DNA from: Bacillus solimangrovi
Lineage (GTDB): Bacteria; Bacillota; Bacilli; Bacillales; Bacillaceae_N
DNA: 64,000 bases
Assembly (NCBI RefSeq): GCF_001742425.1
Contig: NZ_MJEH01000033.1
Location: 124,001 to 188,000, forward strand
Direction: 5' to 3'
The notes beneath the pieces were generated by a model. That model did not search any database and had not been told where the DNA came from. It saw only the letters and a program-made list of their open reading frames with translations. Below are positions 1 through 9,778 of this stretch, one piece after another. Made by a program: the position numbers and the translations under genes. Numbering within the stretch: position 1 is the stretch's first letter; the number at the start of each line of letters is the position of its first letter.

Positions 1-856
1 AATACCTATTGAAACGGTGTATAGCTCTGTAAAAGATGTGAATGGTGAAAAAATTGGATATATCGAAGTGACGAGCTTCTCTGAAGATACTGCACAACAT
101 TTTGAAGAGGGTGTTGCTGAACTTGAGAAGCAAAACATTACAGGTCTTGTGATTGATGTTCGAGGAAATCCTGGTGGTTATTTGCAAAGTGTCGAACAGA
201 TGTTGAAGCAGTTTATTACGAAAGAAAAACCATATTTACAGATTGAGAATCGAGAAGGTGAGAAAAAACGTTTCTTCTCTTCATTGAAGGAAAAGAAAGA
301 CTATCCGATTTCGGTCTTAATTGATGGAGGAAGTGCATCTGCGTCTGAAATTCTTGCGGGAGCGATGAAAGAAGCTGGTGGTTATGATATTGTCGGTGTA
401 AAGTCATTTGGTAAAGGAACTGTTCAACAAGCGATGCCGATGGAAGATGGAAGTAATCTAAAGCTTACATTGTTTAAGTGGCTTACACCTGAAGGCAATT
501 GGATTCATGAGAAAGGTGTTGAACCTACAGTGATAGTTGAACAACCTGAATATTTCCATGCAAGTCCAATTGAGGTTGAAGAACCTTTGAAGTTAGATCA
601 AACGAGTGAACAGATTAAAAATGCTCAAATTATGTTGAGAGGTTTAGGATTCGAACCTGGACGAACTGATGGATACTTCGGTGCAGAAACAGACGTGGCT
701 GTGAAAGCTTTTCAACGTACTAACGAATTATCGGTAACAGGAGAAATTGATGAACAAACTGCTGGGAAGATGCAACAGCAAATTATTGAATTGATTCGTT
801 CAGAAGAGAATGATATCCAATTGGAAGTAGCTTTAAAACTTGTTCAACAAAAATAA
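1..856 (+). CDS. ctpB: Carboxy-terminal processing protease CtpB (S41 family), 3' part
   Basis: The reading frame is open from the window edge, so the N-terminus (signal/TM segment and the start of the PDZ domain) is missing; the GTG at 17 is internal. What remains is the S41 tail-specific protease core. The catalytic serine lies in DGGSASASEILAG and the catalytic lysine in SFGKGTVQQ, about 25 residues later, forming the family's Ser-Lys dyad. A C-terminal peptidoglycan-binding domain (about the last 75 residues, GLGFEPGRTDGYFGAET...AVKAFQ) is typical of Bacillus CtpA/CtpB. CtpB in B. subtilis is secreted from the forespore and cleaves SpoIVFA to trigger pro-sigma-K processing; that role is known for the family and inferred here. 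Adjacency to minJ matches the B. subtilis ctpB-minJ order and favours CtpB over CtpA. Confidence 0.9.
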   Translation, partial: IPIETVYSSVKDVNGEKIGYIEVTSFSEDTAQHFEEGVAELEKQNITGLVIDVRGNPGGYLQSVEQMLKQFITKEKPYLQIENREGEKKRFFSSLKEKKDYPISVLIDGGSASASEILAGAMKEAGGYDIVGVKSFGKGTVQQAMPMEDGSNLKLTLFKWLTPEGNWIHEKGVEPTVIVEQPEYFHASPIEVEEPLKLDQTSEQIKNAQIMLRGLGFEPGRTDGYFGAETDVAVKAFQRTNELSVTGEIDEQTAGKMQQQIIELIRSEENDIQLEVALKLVQQK

Positions 857-864
857 GCATTAAT

Positions 865-902
865 AACAAGTAAGGGAATGTTATGTCCCTTGCTTGTTTT
901 TA
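865..902 (+). terminator. Rho-independent terminator after ctpB
   Basis: A 13-bp stem (AACAAGTAAGGGA pairing with TCCCTTGCTTGTT) with an 8-nt loop is followed by a short T run. It closes the ctpB transcript and separates it from minJ. Confidence 0.85.
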
Positions 903-1130
903 TGTAAGTTGATGTATGTAACCGAACAATAGTTATGATAACTTTGTAAAAAGAAACTCTTTACTTGTAGCTATTTATTAGCCTATATCAAAAATATGAT
1001 GAGGTTTCATTTCAAGTAGGTCACAAAGGAAATGGAGCATACCTGTCGAAATATAATGTGTAACGAGAAAACTAGTAGATGATAATGTTAATCATAGAAA
1101 GAGAGATTATCATGTGGAGGTGTATCGTTT

Positions 1131-2318
1131 GTGGAATTATGGTTAGATGAGTTGTTAAAGGGATTTGGAAAATTTTTTCTACACCCTTTTTTATATGCTG
1201 CAATCATTGTTGCATTACTATTAGGTGTTAAGCGAGTGAAGCGTGAAAGAAAAGATTTTCACGTTAGAGTGTATGATTCAGTCTTAGAATTAGGAGAGTT
1301 ATTTCTCCCAGGAGTTGTTGTTGGATTAATTGTTTCGTTTGGAACGATTATGCTCGGTATTACAATTCCAATTGGTTTCCTTACAGTAGTAGCTGCTTTG
1401 TACATATTATTATCATTGACCTTGCAAATTCGCTGGGTTTCACCTGCGTATGTGATTAGTTTTGCTGTGATCTTCGTGTTCTTTATGAAAGAAATGGAAT
1501 TAGGATGGGGTTCAGTGTTGGATGTTTCTATCGTTTCCTTCACACATCTTATTATCCTTCTATCAATCTTAGTTTTAGTTGAAGCAGTATTATTAATGCG
1601 ATTTGGTGGAAAAAGAACGTCACCTATGTTATTGAAAGGTAAAAGGGGCAAGTTAATTGGTGCTCATCAATCAAACAAGTTATGGCTTATTCCGTTGTTT
1701 CTACTTGTACCAGTCGAGAGCGGGATTATTGCAAAAGATTGGTGGCCGCTTCTCCCAGAAGTTAATGGTCAATCTTACATGCTTATGCTTGTACCTTTTG
1801 CCTCAGGAGTTACACAACGAATTCGAACTGAGCTACCTCAAATTGGTATGAAGAGGATTGGCAAACAAGTTCTTCTATTAGCATTACTTCTATGTTCTCT
1901 ATCAATAGCGTCCTTATGGCTACCATATTTAATTCTTGTGACATGTGCAGTTGCGATTATTGGTAGAGAGTGGATCTATTATCGTCAGAAGCATCGAGAG
2001 GATCGCTATTCCAATCTTTTCACTGAGCATCCAGATGGATTGATCATTACGGGTATTATTCCAAAATCACCGGCTGAAAAGTTTGATTTGAAGGTTGGTG
2101 AACGAATTAATAAGGTTAATAAACGAGTTGTACGTTCTGAGAAAGACTTCTATGAAGCACTTCAATTGAATCGTGCTTTCTGTAAGATGGAGGTTGTCGA
2201 TATGAATGGAGAGATTCGATTTGCGCAGGGTGCTGTTTATGAAGGCGAGCACCATGAGTTAGGCCTATTATTCCTCCCTGTAATAGAGGAGAAAATTTCG
2301 AGTGTAGAACAGATGTAA
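1131..2318 (+). CDS. minJ: Cell-division topological determinant MinJ (polytopic PDZ protein)
   Basis: The product has 395 aa, matching the usual MinJ length of about 397. The N-terminal two thirds is polytopic, with hydrophobic segments near residues 15-33, 52-75, 79-97, 103-120, 128-155, 184-200 and 245-272. A C-terminal PDZ domain follows a basic linker (about residues 290-380; HPDGLIITGIIPKSPAEKFDLKVGERI). MinJ bridges DivIVA and MinD in Bacillus and keeps the division septum at midcell; this is family knowledge, and the position next to ctpB supports it. The start is GTG at 1131 with a GTGGAGGTG ribosome site about 9 nt upstream. Confidence 0.88.
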   Translation: MELWLDELLKGFGKFFLHPFLYAAIIVALLLGVKRVKRERKDFHVRVYDSVLELGELFLPGVVVGLIVSFGTIMLGITIPIGFLTVVAALYILLSLTLQIRWVSPAYVISFAVIFVFFMKEMELGWGSVLDVSIVSFTHLIILLSILVLVEAVLLMRFGGKRTSPMLLKGKRGKLIGAHQSNKLWLIPLFLLVPVESGIIAKDWWPLLPEVNGQSYMLMLVPFASGVTQRIRTELPQIGMKRIGKQVLLLALLLCSLSIASLWLPYLILVTCAVAIIGREWIYYRQKHREDRYSNLFTEHPDGLIITGIIPKSPAEKFDLKVGERINKVNKRVVRSEKDFYEALQLNRAFCKMEVVDMNGEIRFAQGAVYEGEHHELGLLFLPVIEEKISSVEQM

Positions 2319-2776
2319 GCATTTGTCATAAATATTTATTTACAGTAGGTTTAAAAGTAGATAGATAATATGTCGAAAGTCTTTAAAAATAAGAATTGAC
2401 CAAAATATTCGGTTAATTCTTGTTTTTTTTGTCATTATAACGTAACATTTACCAGAAAATGAAACCTTTTCTTGTCGATGTTCGTCAAATAGAATAAAAC
2501 AATAAGGATAGCTGTTACGTTTTTTAATCTGTCTTATGATATGTGAATTAATCTATTGGACCATAGTCTAATTTGGAAGTAGTCTTAGGTCTGTTACATG
2601 AAGAGAGGGGATATTTTAAAATTGTTAAAGATATAGACCTAATCATGATTAGCCAATTTCTATAAATATATAAAATACATCAAAGTCTCGACAAAATGTT
2701 ATACATATTCATTTAGTTAGTCTATAAATCTAGCGTTAAATATATGATTTTATAAGAATGGAGACGGGTTATTGTT
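2319..2776. other. 458-bp AT-rich intergenic region between minJ and the RND operon
   Basis: It contains the minJ terminator near its left end. I see no ORF with a ribosome site and no riboswitch I recognise. The promoter of the RND operon should lie here, but no hexamer pair with good spacing stands out. Confidence 0.5.
2391..2430 (+). terminator. Terminator after minJ
   Basis: The stem AAGAATTGACC pairs with GGTTAATTCTT around a 9-nt loop and is followed by eight consecutive T. Confidence 0.88.
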
Positions 2777-4213
2777 ATGAGAAGAAAAATTATTGCGTTA
2801 TCTACCATGTTAGGTATCATGATAGCTGGTTGTTCATCTCCAGCAACGATGCCAGAAGCTCCTCCTATGCCACCGGAGGAAAAGAAGGTATTTGTTGAAA
2901 CGGAAGAGATCACATACGGTGAACTAACAGCAGAAACAACATTAATTGGAGAAATTGAACCAGTAGAAGAAAAGTTGGTCACATCGGAAGTAAGTGGGAA
3001 AGTGAAACAATTAAGTGTGCAAGATGGAGAGTTTGTGCAACAAGGGCAACTGATTGCTACACTCGAATCTGATGAACAAGAAGACCGTATTGATCAAGCT
3101 GAGTCTGCGCTATTGAGAGCTAAGCAAAGTGTCCAAAATGCTGAGATTTCAAAAGAGCAAATGGAAAGTAGCTATGAACAAATGCAAATCTCATTACAGC
3201 AAGCAGAAGCGAATAGTGAAGTTAAAGACAACGAGCAATCTACAAAACTAGAATTAGAGCTTGATGATTTAGAACAACGGCTAGAAAAAGTGATAGAAGA
3301 GCATGAGAAAGTAAAACGTTTGTACAATAAAGGAATTGTATCAAAGTTAGAGCTTGAACAGGCAGAAGAGGCAGAGCGTCAAGCTAACCTAGCTTATAAG
3401 CAAGGAAAACTCAATGCAGATAATGCTGTAGGAGATTTAGAGAAAGAGAGAATGAGCCTTATCTCTGCTGAAAAAGACTTAACGAAGGCAGAATTATCAT
3501 TAGAGCAGGCTACGTTTGATTTACAACAAGCCCAAGAAGATTACGATGAAGCAAAACAGAAGCAGGGAAGCCTTACACTACGCTCACCGATAGCTGGTTT
3601 TGTGAAATATAAGGATGTTCAAGAAGGTGCATTTGTCGGTCAACAGACACCGTTATTTAGCATCTACAATCCTAATGATATGAAAGTAAAAGTAAATGTC
3701 TCGCCAGCACAAAAATCATATTTTCAAAATGGACAAGAGTTACATATAAGAGGTTCGAACGAGGATGAGCCTACTTCTGCAAACGTATCTATTATAACCC
3801 CTTATTTAAATGAAGATGGTTTCTTCCAAGTTGAAGCTATTATTGGATCGGATCAGACGACATTTATTCCAGGGGAATATGTTGAAATTGTCTTTAACTC
3901 TGTTGTAGCGCAGGATCAGCTTATCGTTCCAACTGATTCTATTCTTGAAAAAGGTGACCGATCATTTGTCTTCATTGTCGAAAATGAAACTGCAGTAATG
4001 AAAGAAGTAGAGGTTGTACAAAGTCAATCTAAGTGGACATCAGTTGAAGGAGATTTAAACGCTGGAGAACCAGTTGTGACGAAGGGAAATAAGCTCTTAT
4101 CAACAGGTTTAAAGGTACAAATGATCGGTGAAGAAAAAGAAGTAACTGAAAAGAAACAAGAGGAAGTAGTGGATAACGAATCAACAAGTACGAAAGACGG
4201 TGACGAGCAATGA
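2777..4213 (+). CDS. RND efflux adaptor (membrane fusion protein), lipoprotein
   Basis: A 478-aa HlyD/AcrA-type periplasmic adaptor subunit. It begins with a lipoprotein signal ending in the lipobox IAGC (Cys19). A lipoyl/barrel-sandwich half follows at about residues 65-100 (SGKVKQLSVQDGEFVQQGQLI), then a very long coiled coil at about 100-265. The second lipoyl half is LRSPIAGFVKYKDVQEGAFV, followed by a beta-barrel domain and a Glu/Lys-rich tail. The family links an RND pump to partner proteins; here the lipid anchor would hold it on the outer face of the cytoplasmic membrane. Its stop overlaps the pump start by 4 nt (ATGA), indicating translational coupling. The ribosome site GGAG at 2760 is rather distant from the ATG. 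The substrate is unknown. Confidence 0.88.
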   Translation: MRRKIIALSTMLGIMIAGCSSPATMPEAPPMPPEEKKVFVETEEITYGELTAETTLIGEIEPVEEKLVTSEVSGKVKQLSVQDGEFVQQGQLIATLESDEQEDRIDQAESALLRAKQSVQNAEISKEQMESSYEQMQISLQQAEANSEVKDNEQSTKLELELDDLEQRLEKVIEEHEKVKRLYNKGIVSKLELEQAEEAERQANLAYKQGKLNADNAVGDLEKERMSLISAEKDLTKAELSLEQATFDLQQAQEDYDEAKQKQGSLTLRSPIAGFVKYKDVQEGAFVGQQTPLFSIYNPNDMKVKVNVSPAQKSYFQNGQELHIRGSNEDEPTSANVSIITPYLNEDGFFQVEAIIGSDQTTFIPGEYVEIVFNSVVAQDQLIVPTDSILEKGDRSFVFIVENETAVMKEVEVVQSQSKWTSVEGDLNAGEPVVTKGNKLLSTGLKVQMIGEEKEVTEKKQEEVVDNESTSTKDGDEQ

Positions 4214-7200
4214 TTTCGTTTGCTGTTAAACGCTCCGTAGCATTTGTAATGCTACTTATCTCGCTCATTGCTGGGGGAGTATATTCCATTCAAACAATGA
4301 ATGTTGAATTATTACCTGAATTTAAGCAGCCAGTTGTGTACATTTCAACAAATTTTTCGAATGCTTCGGCGGAAGAAGTCGATGAATTAATTACACAGCC
4401 ACTCGAACAACTATTTATTGATGATAAAGATGTAAAAGAAATAACATCTTATTCAGATAAAGGATATTCAAGAATAGAGCTAACGGTTAAGTCAGATATT
4501 GATTATGAAGGGAAAGTTCAAGAGATCCGAGAGTTAGTCGCGAAAAATGAGTCATCGTTTCCAGAAGATGCAGGAACACCAAATGTGAGGGACGGAAACT
4601 TTGATTCGAGTGAGGCACCTGTTTTTACATTTTCTATTCTTGGTCTTGATGAATACAATGATCAAAAAACATTATTAGCAGATGTTGAGAAACAATTGGA
4701 ACAAATTGATGGTGTTGGTCAAGTGAGTGTAGAAGGTACAAATGCAAAACAAGTTAGCATTGAACTGGATCCATTGCAACTTGCAAAGTATAGACTAGCA
4801 TCTTCTGACATCGTGTCAGCATTGGAGCAAACATCTACTCAATCAATTGGTCAAGTAAGTAAGAGCGGCGAAAGTGTTCAAGTAGTACTTCCTGAGAAGA
4901 AACTATCGTTAAAAGATATACAAGATGTGTTGATCCCAATTGCTAGTGGTGAATACATCAAAATGTCCGACGTGGCAACTGTTGATATTCTAAACGAGCA
5001 AGCGTATCGGATATATAAAATAAACGGAAAACGTGCAATCGGAATTTATATTATGAAAGATCTTGAAGCAAATACTGTTACCGTGACAGATGAGATACAA
5101 GCTACGATTGATCAAATTACACAGACTCTTCCAGACGGTATTGAGGTTCATATTGGTCAAAATTCAGGAGAATTCATTAAACTATCGATTAATCAAGTAT
5201 TACGTAATTTAATGATTGGTGGAATACTTGCAGTAGCCGTATTATGGTTGTTTTTTAGAAGCATTCGCTCAATGTTTATCATCATGTTATCAATTCCACT
5301 ATCAATAATCACGGTTTTTATTTTGCTTCGTTTTGCAGGGCAAACACTAAATACGATCTCTCTTTCTGGCTTGGCGTTAGGTGTCGGAATGATGGTAGAT
5401 AGTTCAATTGTAATATTGGAAAACATTGTGAAGAACATTCAAAGAAAGATTCCGATATATGAGGCTGTTCGAAATGGAAGCTCTGAGCTTCGCTCGGCAG
5501 TAGTTGCCTCAACATTAACAACCGTTATCGTATTTGTTCCGTTGTTTATGACGGATGATGTGACGATTGCGAGCATTCTTTTCCCATTTGCATTTGCGGT
5601 TATTTTCACATTATTAACGGCTTTAGTAGCTGCATTAACAATTGTACCAATGCTATCTTTCAAGTGGTTAGAAAATGATTCTAAGATTCACGAACAACGT
5701 GATAAGAGATGGTTAAGGTATGTGACATTTTTCTATAAAAAAGTGCTTCGATTTGGACTGAGACGTAGGTGGATAATCGTAACAGGAACGATTCTTCTTG
5801 TTGGGGTTAGCATCTATTCACTTAAGTTTGTTGGGTTTGAGGCGATGCCAGATGAAGACAGTGGAGAAATATATATCTATGTGTCTTATGAAGAAGAGAA
5901 AGAATTAGATGAATCTGTTGCATTTTCAGAGTCGTATGATAAAATCATCGCTTCATATGATGACATGATTGAGACAAAACAATCGACTGTATATGGTAAT
6001 GGATTTAATTATGTTTTATCGTTAAAAGGGCAAGATGAGCGAGAATTAACGACGGAAGAGATATCTGATGAGATATTAAATCAATTTGAACCTGTTGCTG
6101 GCGTTAGCTTTTATGTCAATGGACAGTCACTAGGAGCTAGCAAACGAGATATGCAAATGAGAGTTACGCTGACTGGTGAAGAGTATGATACGTTGTCAGC
6201 TCTTGCTGAACAAACTGTTTTTGCATTAGAGCAAATTCCAGACATCACATATATAGAAGCACCAAGTATGAATGGTGAACCACAATTGCAGCTTGTCGTA
6301 AATAAACAGCTTGCAGCAAAATATGGGTTAACGGAAGCGCAAATTTCGTCACAGCTTCGTGAGGCGTTTTCCAATGGAGCTGAGATTACATTTCGGGATG
6401 GAGATTCATGGTATTATGTGAAGGTTACATATCCTGAGAAAAAATCAAACAGTATTGAATATTGGCAAAGTTTCATGGTTAGGTCAGGGTCAGGAGACTA
6501 TATTCCGCTATCTGCAATTGCAAGCTTTGAGAATGGGCGGGGGCCTATCTCAATTACTCGAAAAGATTGGAAACAAGAGATTACGATAACAGCAGGAGTC
6601 GATGATGCAGAAAAATTCGGACAAGCAAATGCAGCATTTAACGAAGCACTTGCTCAAATGCCGTTTCCACCAGGTTATGAATATAAATTCTTCGATCGAT
6701 TTGCTGAAGATAATGAAATGAAAAGGAAGTTAACGATTGCGCTCCTAGTTGCAGCATTTCTCGTTTATGCAGTAATGGCGATTCAATTTAATTCGTACTC
6801 ACAACCGTTTATTATTATGTGTTCGTTGCCTCCGACGGTAATCGGTGTTGTTTTTGGGTTGTTGATTACTGGAAAGACGTTGTCTGTACCAGCATTTATC
6901 GGCATTATCGTGCTTGCTGGAATTGTCGTTAATAATGCGATTGTGTTAGTTGATTACATTAATCAGCAACGGAACTCAATTCTTACGAGAAAAACGATTC
7001 TATTGCAAGCAGGCGAGCAACGACTTCGTCCGATCTTAATGACGACATTAACAACTGTTCTCGGAATGGTACCGATGGCAATTGGGATTGGTGATGGGTC
7101 AATGATTCAACAACCAATCGGTATCGTAACAATCTTTGGATTAACTGTATCAATGATCTTTACGTTAGTGTTTGTCCCTGTCGTCTATTCGATCTTCGAC

Positions 7201-7284
7201 GATGTTATTCAGTTCTTTAAGCGTATGTTTAAACGCAAAAAGAAATATATAGAGCCAGTATCACAAAGCCATATAGAAGGCTAG
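4210..7284 (+). CDS. RND-family multidrug efflux transporter (AcrB/SwrC type)
   Basis: The product has 1024 aa, the expected size for an HAE-type RND pump. It has an N-terminal TM helix (about 8-28), a first large extracytoplasmic loop (about 40-330), a block of six helices, a second loop (about 550-840) and a C-terminal block of helices. The proton-relay helix carries GMMVDSSIVILEN, containing the essential aspartate of the family. It exports amphiphilic compounds driven by the proton gradient, with the adaptor encoded just upstream. B. subtilis SwrC (surfactin export) is the best-known relative in Bacillaceae, but the flanking genes here differ from the swrC locus, so I give no symbol. The start ATG overlaps the upstream stop. 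Confidence 0.92.
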   Translation: MISFAVKRSVAFVMLLISLIAGGVYSIQTMNVELLPEFKQPVVYISTNFSNASAEEVDELITQPLEQLFIDDKDVKEITSYSDKGYSRIELTVKSDIDYEGKVQEIRELVAKNESSFPEDAGTPNVRDGNFDSSEAPVFTFSILGLDEYNDQKTLLADVEKQLEQIDGVGQVSVEGTNAKQVSIELDPLQLAKYRLASSDIVSALEQTSTQSIGQVSKSGESVQVVLPEKKLSLKDIQDVLIPIASGEYIKMSDVATVDILNEQAYRIYKINGKRAIGIYIMKDLEANTVTVTDEIQATIDQITQTLPDGIEVHIGQNSGEFIKLSINQVLRNLMIGGILAVAVLWLFFRSIRSMFIIMLSIPLSIITVFILLRFAGQTLNTISLSGLALGVGMMVDSSIVILENIVKNIQRKIPIYEAVRNGSSELRSAVVASTLTTVIVFVPLFMTDDVTIASILFPFAFAVIFTLLTALVAALTIVPMLSFKWLENDSKIHEQRDKRWLRYVTFFYKKVLRFGLRRRWIIVTGTILLVGVSIYSLKFVGFEAMPDEDSGEIYIYVSYEEEKELDESVAFSESYDKIIASYDDMIETKQSTVYGNGFNYVLSLKGQDERELTTEEISDEILNQFEPVAGVSFYVNGQSLGASKRDMQMRVTLTGEEYDTLSALAEQTVFALEQIPDITYIEAPSMNGEPQLQLVVNKQLAAKYGLTEAQISSQLREAFSNGAEITFRDGDSWYYVKVTYPEKKSNSIEYWQSFMVRSGSGDYIPLSAIASFENGRGPISITRKDWKQEITITAGVDDAEKFGQANAAFNEALAQMPFPPGYEYKFFDRFAEDNEMKRKLTIALLVAAFLVYAVMAIQFNSYSQPFIIMCSLPPTVIGVVFGLLITGKTLSVPAFIGIIVLAGIVVNNAIVLVDYINQQRNSILTRKTILLQAGEQRLRPILMTTLTTVLGMVPMAIGIGDGSMIQQPIGIVTIFGLTVSMIFTLVFVPVVYSIFDDVIQFFKRMFKRKKKYIEPVSQSHIEG

Positions 7285-7298
7285 AATGGGTGAATAAT

Positions 7299-8558
7299 AT
7301 GAAGCGTGCAATTATTATTGCTTCGGTTGTACTATGGGGTACTATTCCAGTTAATAGTAGTGAAGCAAAAACAACATATTCAGTGACTGAAGCAGTCAAG
7401 AAAATAGAAAATAGTGATTTAGATCTTCAGTTAGAACAAAAAGAAGAAGATGTGTCATTATCTTCTGCTGCGATGAAATATATGGGAAGCTTCAACGAAC
7501 TTGAGGATATATCAGAAGCAGAAGCAGACTATCAAGATAAGGTACAGGTATGGCAAAGAGAGTATGGAGCTTACGAAACAACCTATCAATATATTAAACA
7601 GCAAAAAGCACTGACATTACAGAGAGAAAATTTCACAATCGCGCAACAAGAAAAAGAAGCTATTGATGAAAAGTATAAAGAAGGACTTGTATCACAAGCC
7701 GATGTTTTACGAGCTTCGATGAGTATTAAAAATGCTGAACTGTCACTACAATTAGCAAAGCAGCAAGTCGATCAAAAGAAATATGAATTTAATCAAAAAA
7801 TCGGAAAATCAATTGAAGAAGATTTCAGTATTTCAACAATTCCTTCGTTCAAAAGATTATCACGATCAGCATATGATCCAAAGCCATTAGCTGAGGAATT
7901 AAAGAGGAAACATGAATCACTCTTTCCGTTAAAAACAGCAGTTGATACGTATGACGACATATTAGATGATGTTGATAACCTTCCTGTATTAGGAGGAGAC
8001 GGTTATGAAACATCAATTGAAAACTTTAAAACAGAAATAGAGGATTTGTCTCAAGAAATTAAAATTGTTGAAGATAAAATAAAAAGTGAAACGAATCCAG
8101 TTGAAGTTGAGAAACTAGAAAAAGAACTAGATGAGTTGAAACGTGACAAAATAACAGCAGAAGTGAGTTTGGATGTTAAGGAAGAACAATATAGTGAAGC
8201 CAGAAGTGAACGAAGTAAAGCAGAAAATGACTTAGACGACTATTACGAGCTTGAAGTAGAGAAAGCTGATATTCGCCACCTAAAACAACAGCGTCAAATT
8301 GAGTTAAAGGTATATAATTATGCACATCAGTTTGATTATCTACATGCACAACTGGATGTCCTACAAGAAAATGTTGAAAATGAAGAGTTATTTTATGAAC
8401 AAGAGAAGGAACGGTTTGAGCTCGGTTACATTTCACAGCAAGAATTAGAAAAAGCACGTATCAATGTATTAAATGCAAAGAAAGAACTATCTGCTGCTGA
8501 AATCGACTATCGTTTGTTAAAGAAGAAATTTGAGTTATTTATAGATGGTTGGATGTAA
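7299..8558 (+). CDS. TolC-like (OEP family) exported coiled-coil protein
   Basis: A 419-aa protein with an N-terminal signal peptide (probable cleavage after SEA at about 24) and two repeats resembling TolC/outer-membrane efflux proteins. Repeat 1 is around residues 95-175 (KYKEGLVSQADVLRASMSIKNAE) and repeat 2 at the C-terminus (RFELGYISQQELEKARINVLN). The middle (about 220-340) is highly charged coiled coil and shows no evident amphipathic beta-strands such as the TolC barrel would need. It is the third gene of the RND operon, 14 nt after the pump. I chose ATG 7299 (ribosome site GGGTGA 5 nt upstream) over GTG 7290. A Gram-positive cell has no outer membrane for a TolC pore, so the protein may be a wall-space extension of the pump; that is inference. 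Confidence 0.75.
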   Translation: MKRAIIIASVVLWGTIPVNSSEAKTTYSVTEAVKKIENSDLDLQLEQKEEDVSLSSAAMKYMGSFNELEDISEAEADYQDKVQVWQREYGAYETTYQYIKQQKALTLQRENFTIAQQEKEAIDEKYKEGLVSQADVLRASMSIKNAELSLQLAKQQVDQKKYEFNQKIGKSIEEDFSISTIPSFKRLSRSAYDPKPLAEELKRKHESLFPLKTAVDTYDDILDDVDNLPVLGGDGYETSIENFKTEIEDLSQEIKIVEDKIKSETNPVEVEKLEKELDELKRDKITAEVSLDVKEEQYSEARSERSKAENDLDDYYELEVEKADIRHLKQQRQIELKVYNYAHQFDYLHAQLDVLQENVENEELFYEQEKERFELGYISQQELEKARINVLNAKKELSAAEIDYRLLKKKFELFIDGWM

Positions 8559-8588
8559 ATAGATTAACAACATAATAGAAACTAAATG

Positions 8589-8625
8589 AAAGACAGTTCG
8601 AGATATTTCTCTGAACTGTCTTTTT
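8589..8625 (+). terminator. Terminator of the RND operon
   Basis: The stem AAAGACAGTTC pairs with GAACTGTCTTT, with an inner AGA/TCT extension, followed by a T run. It ends the adaptor-pump-TolC-like transcript. Confidence 0.88.
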
Positions 8626-8656
8626 AAGGATTAGGTTGTTACACTATTCTTTAAGA

Positions 8657-9757
8657 TTATTTGTATTGATTCATAAACTTAGTATCGATATAATTTTTCC
8701 ATTTCCAAGCGAACTTTCCAAACATATAATGCTTTCCGTATATCGCAACACCATAATGATTACTTAAAGAAAGAATCGCTAAATAATTCTTCTGTGGGTT
8801 GAAGACTTCTAGTTGGCTGCTATCATCACGGAGTGCCTTTATGACATTTTTCCAAAGAAGTGGAGCTTGTCGAATTGCATAGACACCTGCCTTCGGAAGA
8901 TTTGGATGCTCCTTCATTGTAACTGAATCTCCAGCACCAAATATGTACGGATATTCAGGGACGCATAGTTGCTTATTTACGAGTAAGAAGCCATCAGTAT
9001 TTGTAGGTAAGTTTGATTTATTAAATAAAGAAGGTGCACGAATACCAGCTAGCCAAAGTAATTCAGAGTAGGTAATATGTTCATTATTAGTGGATTGAAG
9101 CATATTCTCTTTTACAGAGTGAATACGAGTATTTGGTATGAGTTGGACACCTATTCTACTTAATTCTGTTTCTACTCGTTTTGATAGAGATTCATTATGA
9201 AACTGCTTAAGGACGTGTTCTTCAGGATAAATTAATGAAACAGGTGTTTGATCAAGTTTGTGTTGATTTCGATAAGAGGCAAGGCTTATTGAAAGCTCAA
9301 TACCTGAAGCACCTCCACCAACAACGACAGGTTGTGTTGCTGTTTGTAACGCTTGCACAGATTGTTGATAATGATTGTTTGGTTTAATGAAGTGGGCATA
9401 TTGCTCAATGTTTGCAATATGATGATCGTTGATGATAGAGCCTGTATTAATTGACAGGATATCAAAATGATAGTTCAGCCCATTTGCCGTTGTAATGCTC
9501 TTGTTATGAGCGTCAATCTTATCAACAGCTTCATTTATGAGTGTAGCGCCTGCACTTGTTGCCATTTGTTCAATATCAATTCGTATGTCTTCTAATTTGT
9601 AGATTGCTTCTGCATAACCAGAGAACATACCTGAGTAATATTGATAACGAGAAGGTGAGAATACAAGGATTTCGACATCATCTACGTTCGAATTTGCAAA
9701 TTGTTTGAGCAAGTACACATGGGCATGACCACATCCTGCAAGAATTAAGCGTTTCAT
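8657..9757 (-). CDS. NAD(P)/FAD-dependent oxidoreductase (NDH-2 / SelD-N-terminal-like)
   Basis: A 366-aa flavoprotein. The N-terminus LILAGCGHAHVYLLKQF is an FAD-binding Rossmann motif of the GxGHAH type found in NDH-2-like proteins and in the oxidoreductase domain fused to some SelD proteins. A second dinucleotide motif is VVVGGGASGIELS (about 147-159), and the FAD-closing motif IFGAGDSVTM lies near 270. No CxxC or CxxxxC redox pair is present, so a disulfide reductase is unlikely. Its electron acceptor is unknown. It lies 21 bp downstream of the CDP-alcohol phosphatidyltransferase on the same strand, so the two are probably co-transcribed. Such flavoproteins recur near TVP38 and MerA-like genes, as here. 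Confidence 0.78.
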   Translation of the reverse strand: MKRLILAGCGHAHVYLLKQFANSNVDDVEILVFSPSRYQYYSGMFSGYAEAIYKLEDIRIDIEQMATSAGATLINEAVDKIDAHNKSITTANGLNYHFDILSINTGSIINDHHIANIEQYAHFIKPNNHYQQSVQALQTATQPVVVGGGASGIELSISLASYRNQHKLDQTPVSLIYPEEHVLKQFHNESLSKRVETELSRIGVQLIPNTRIHSVKENMLQSTNNEHITYSELLWLAGIRAPSLFNKSNLPTNTDGFLLVNKQLCVPEYPYIFGAGDSVTMKEHPNLPKAGVYAIRQAPLLWKNVIKALRDDSSQLEVFNPQKNYLAILSLSNHYGVAIYGKHYMFGKFAWKWKNYIDTKFMNQYK

Positions 9758-9778
9758 AAGAATCCTCCTACAAAATCG

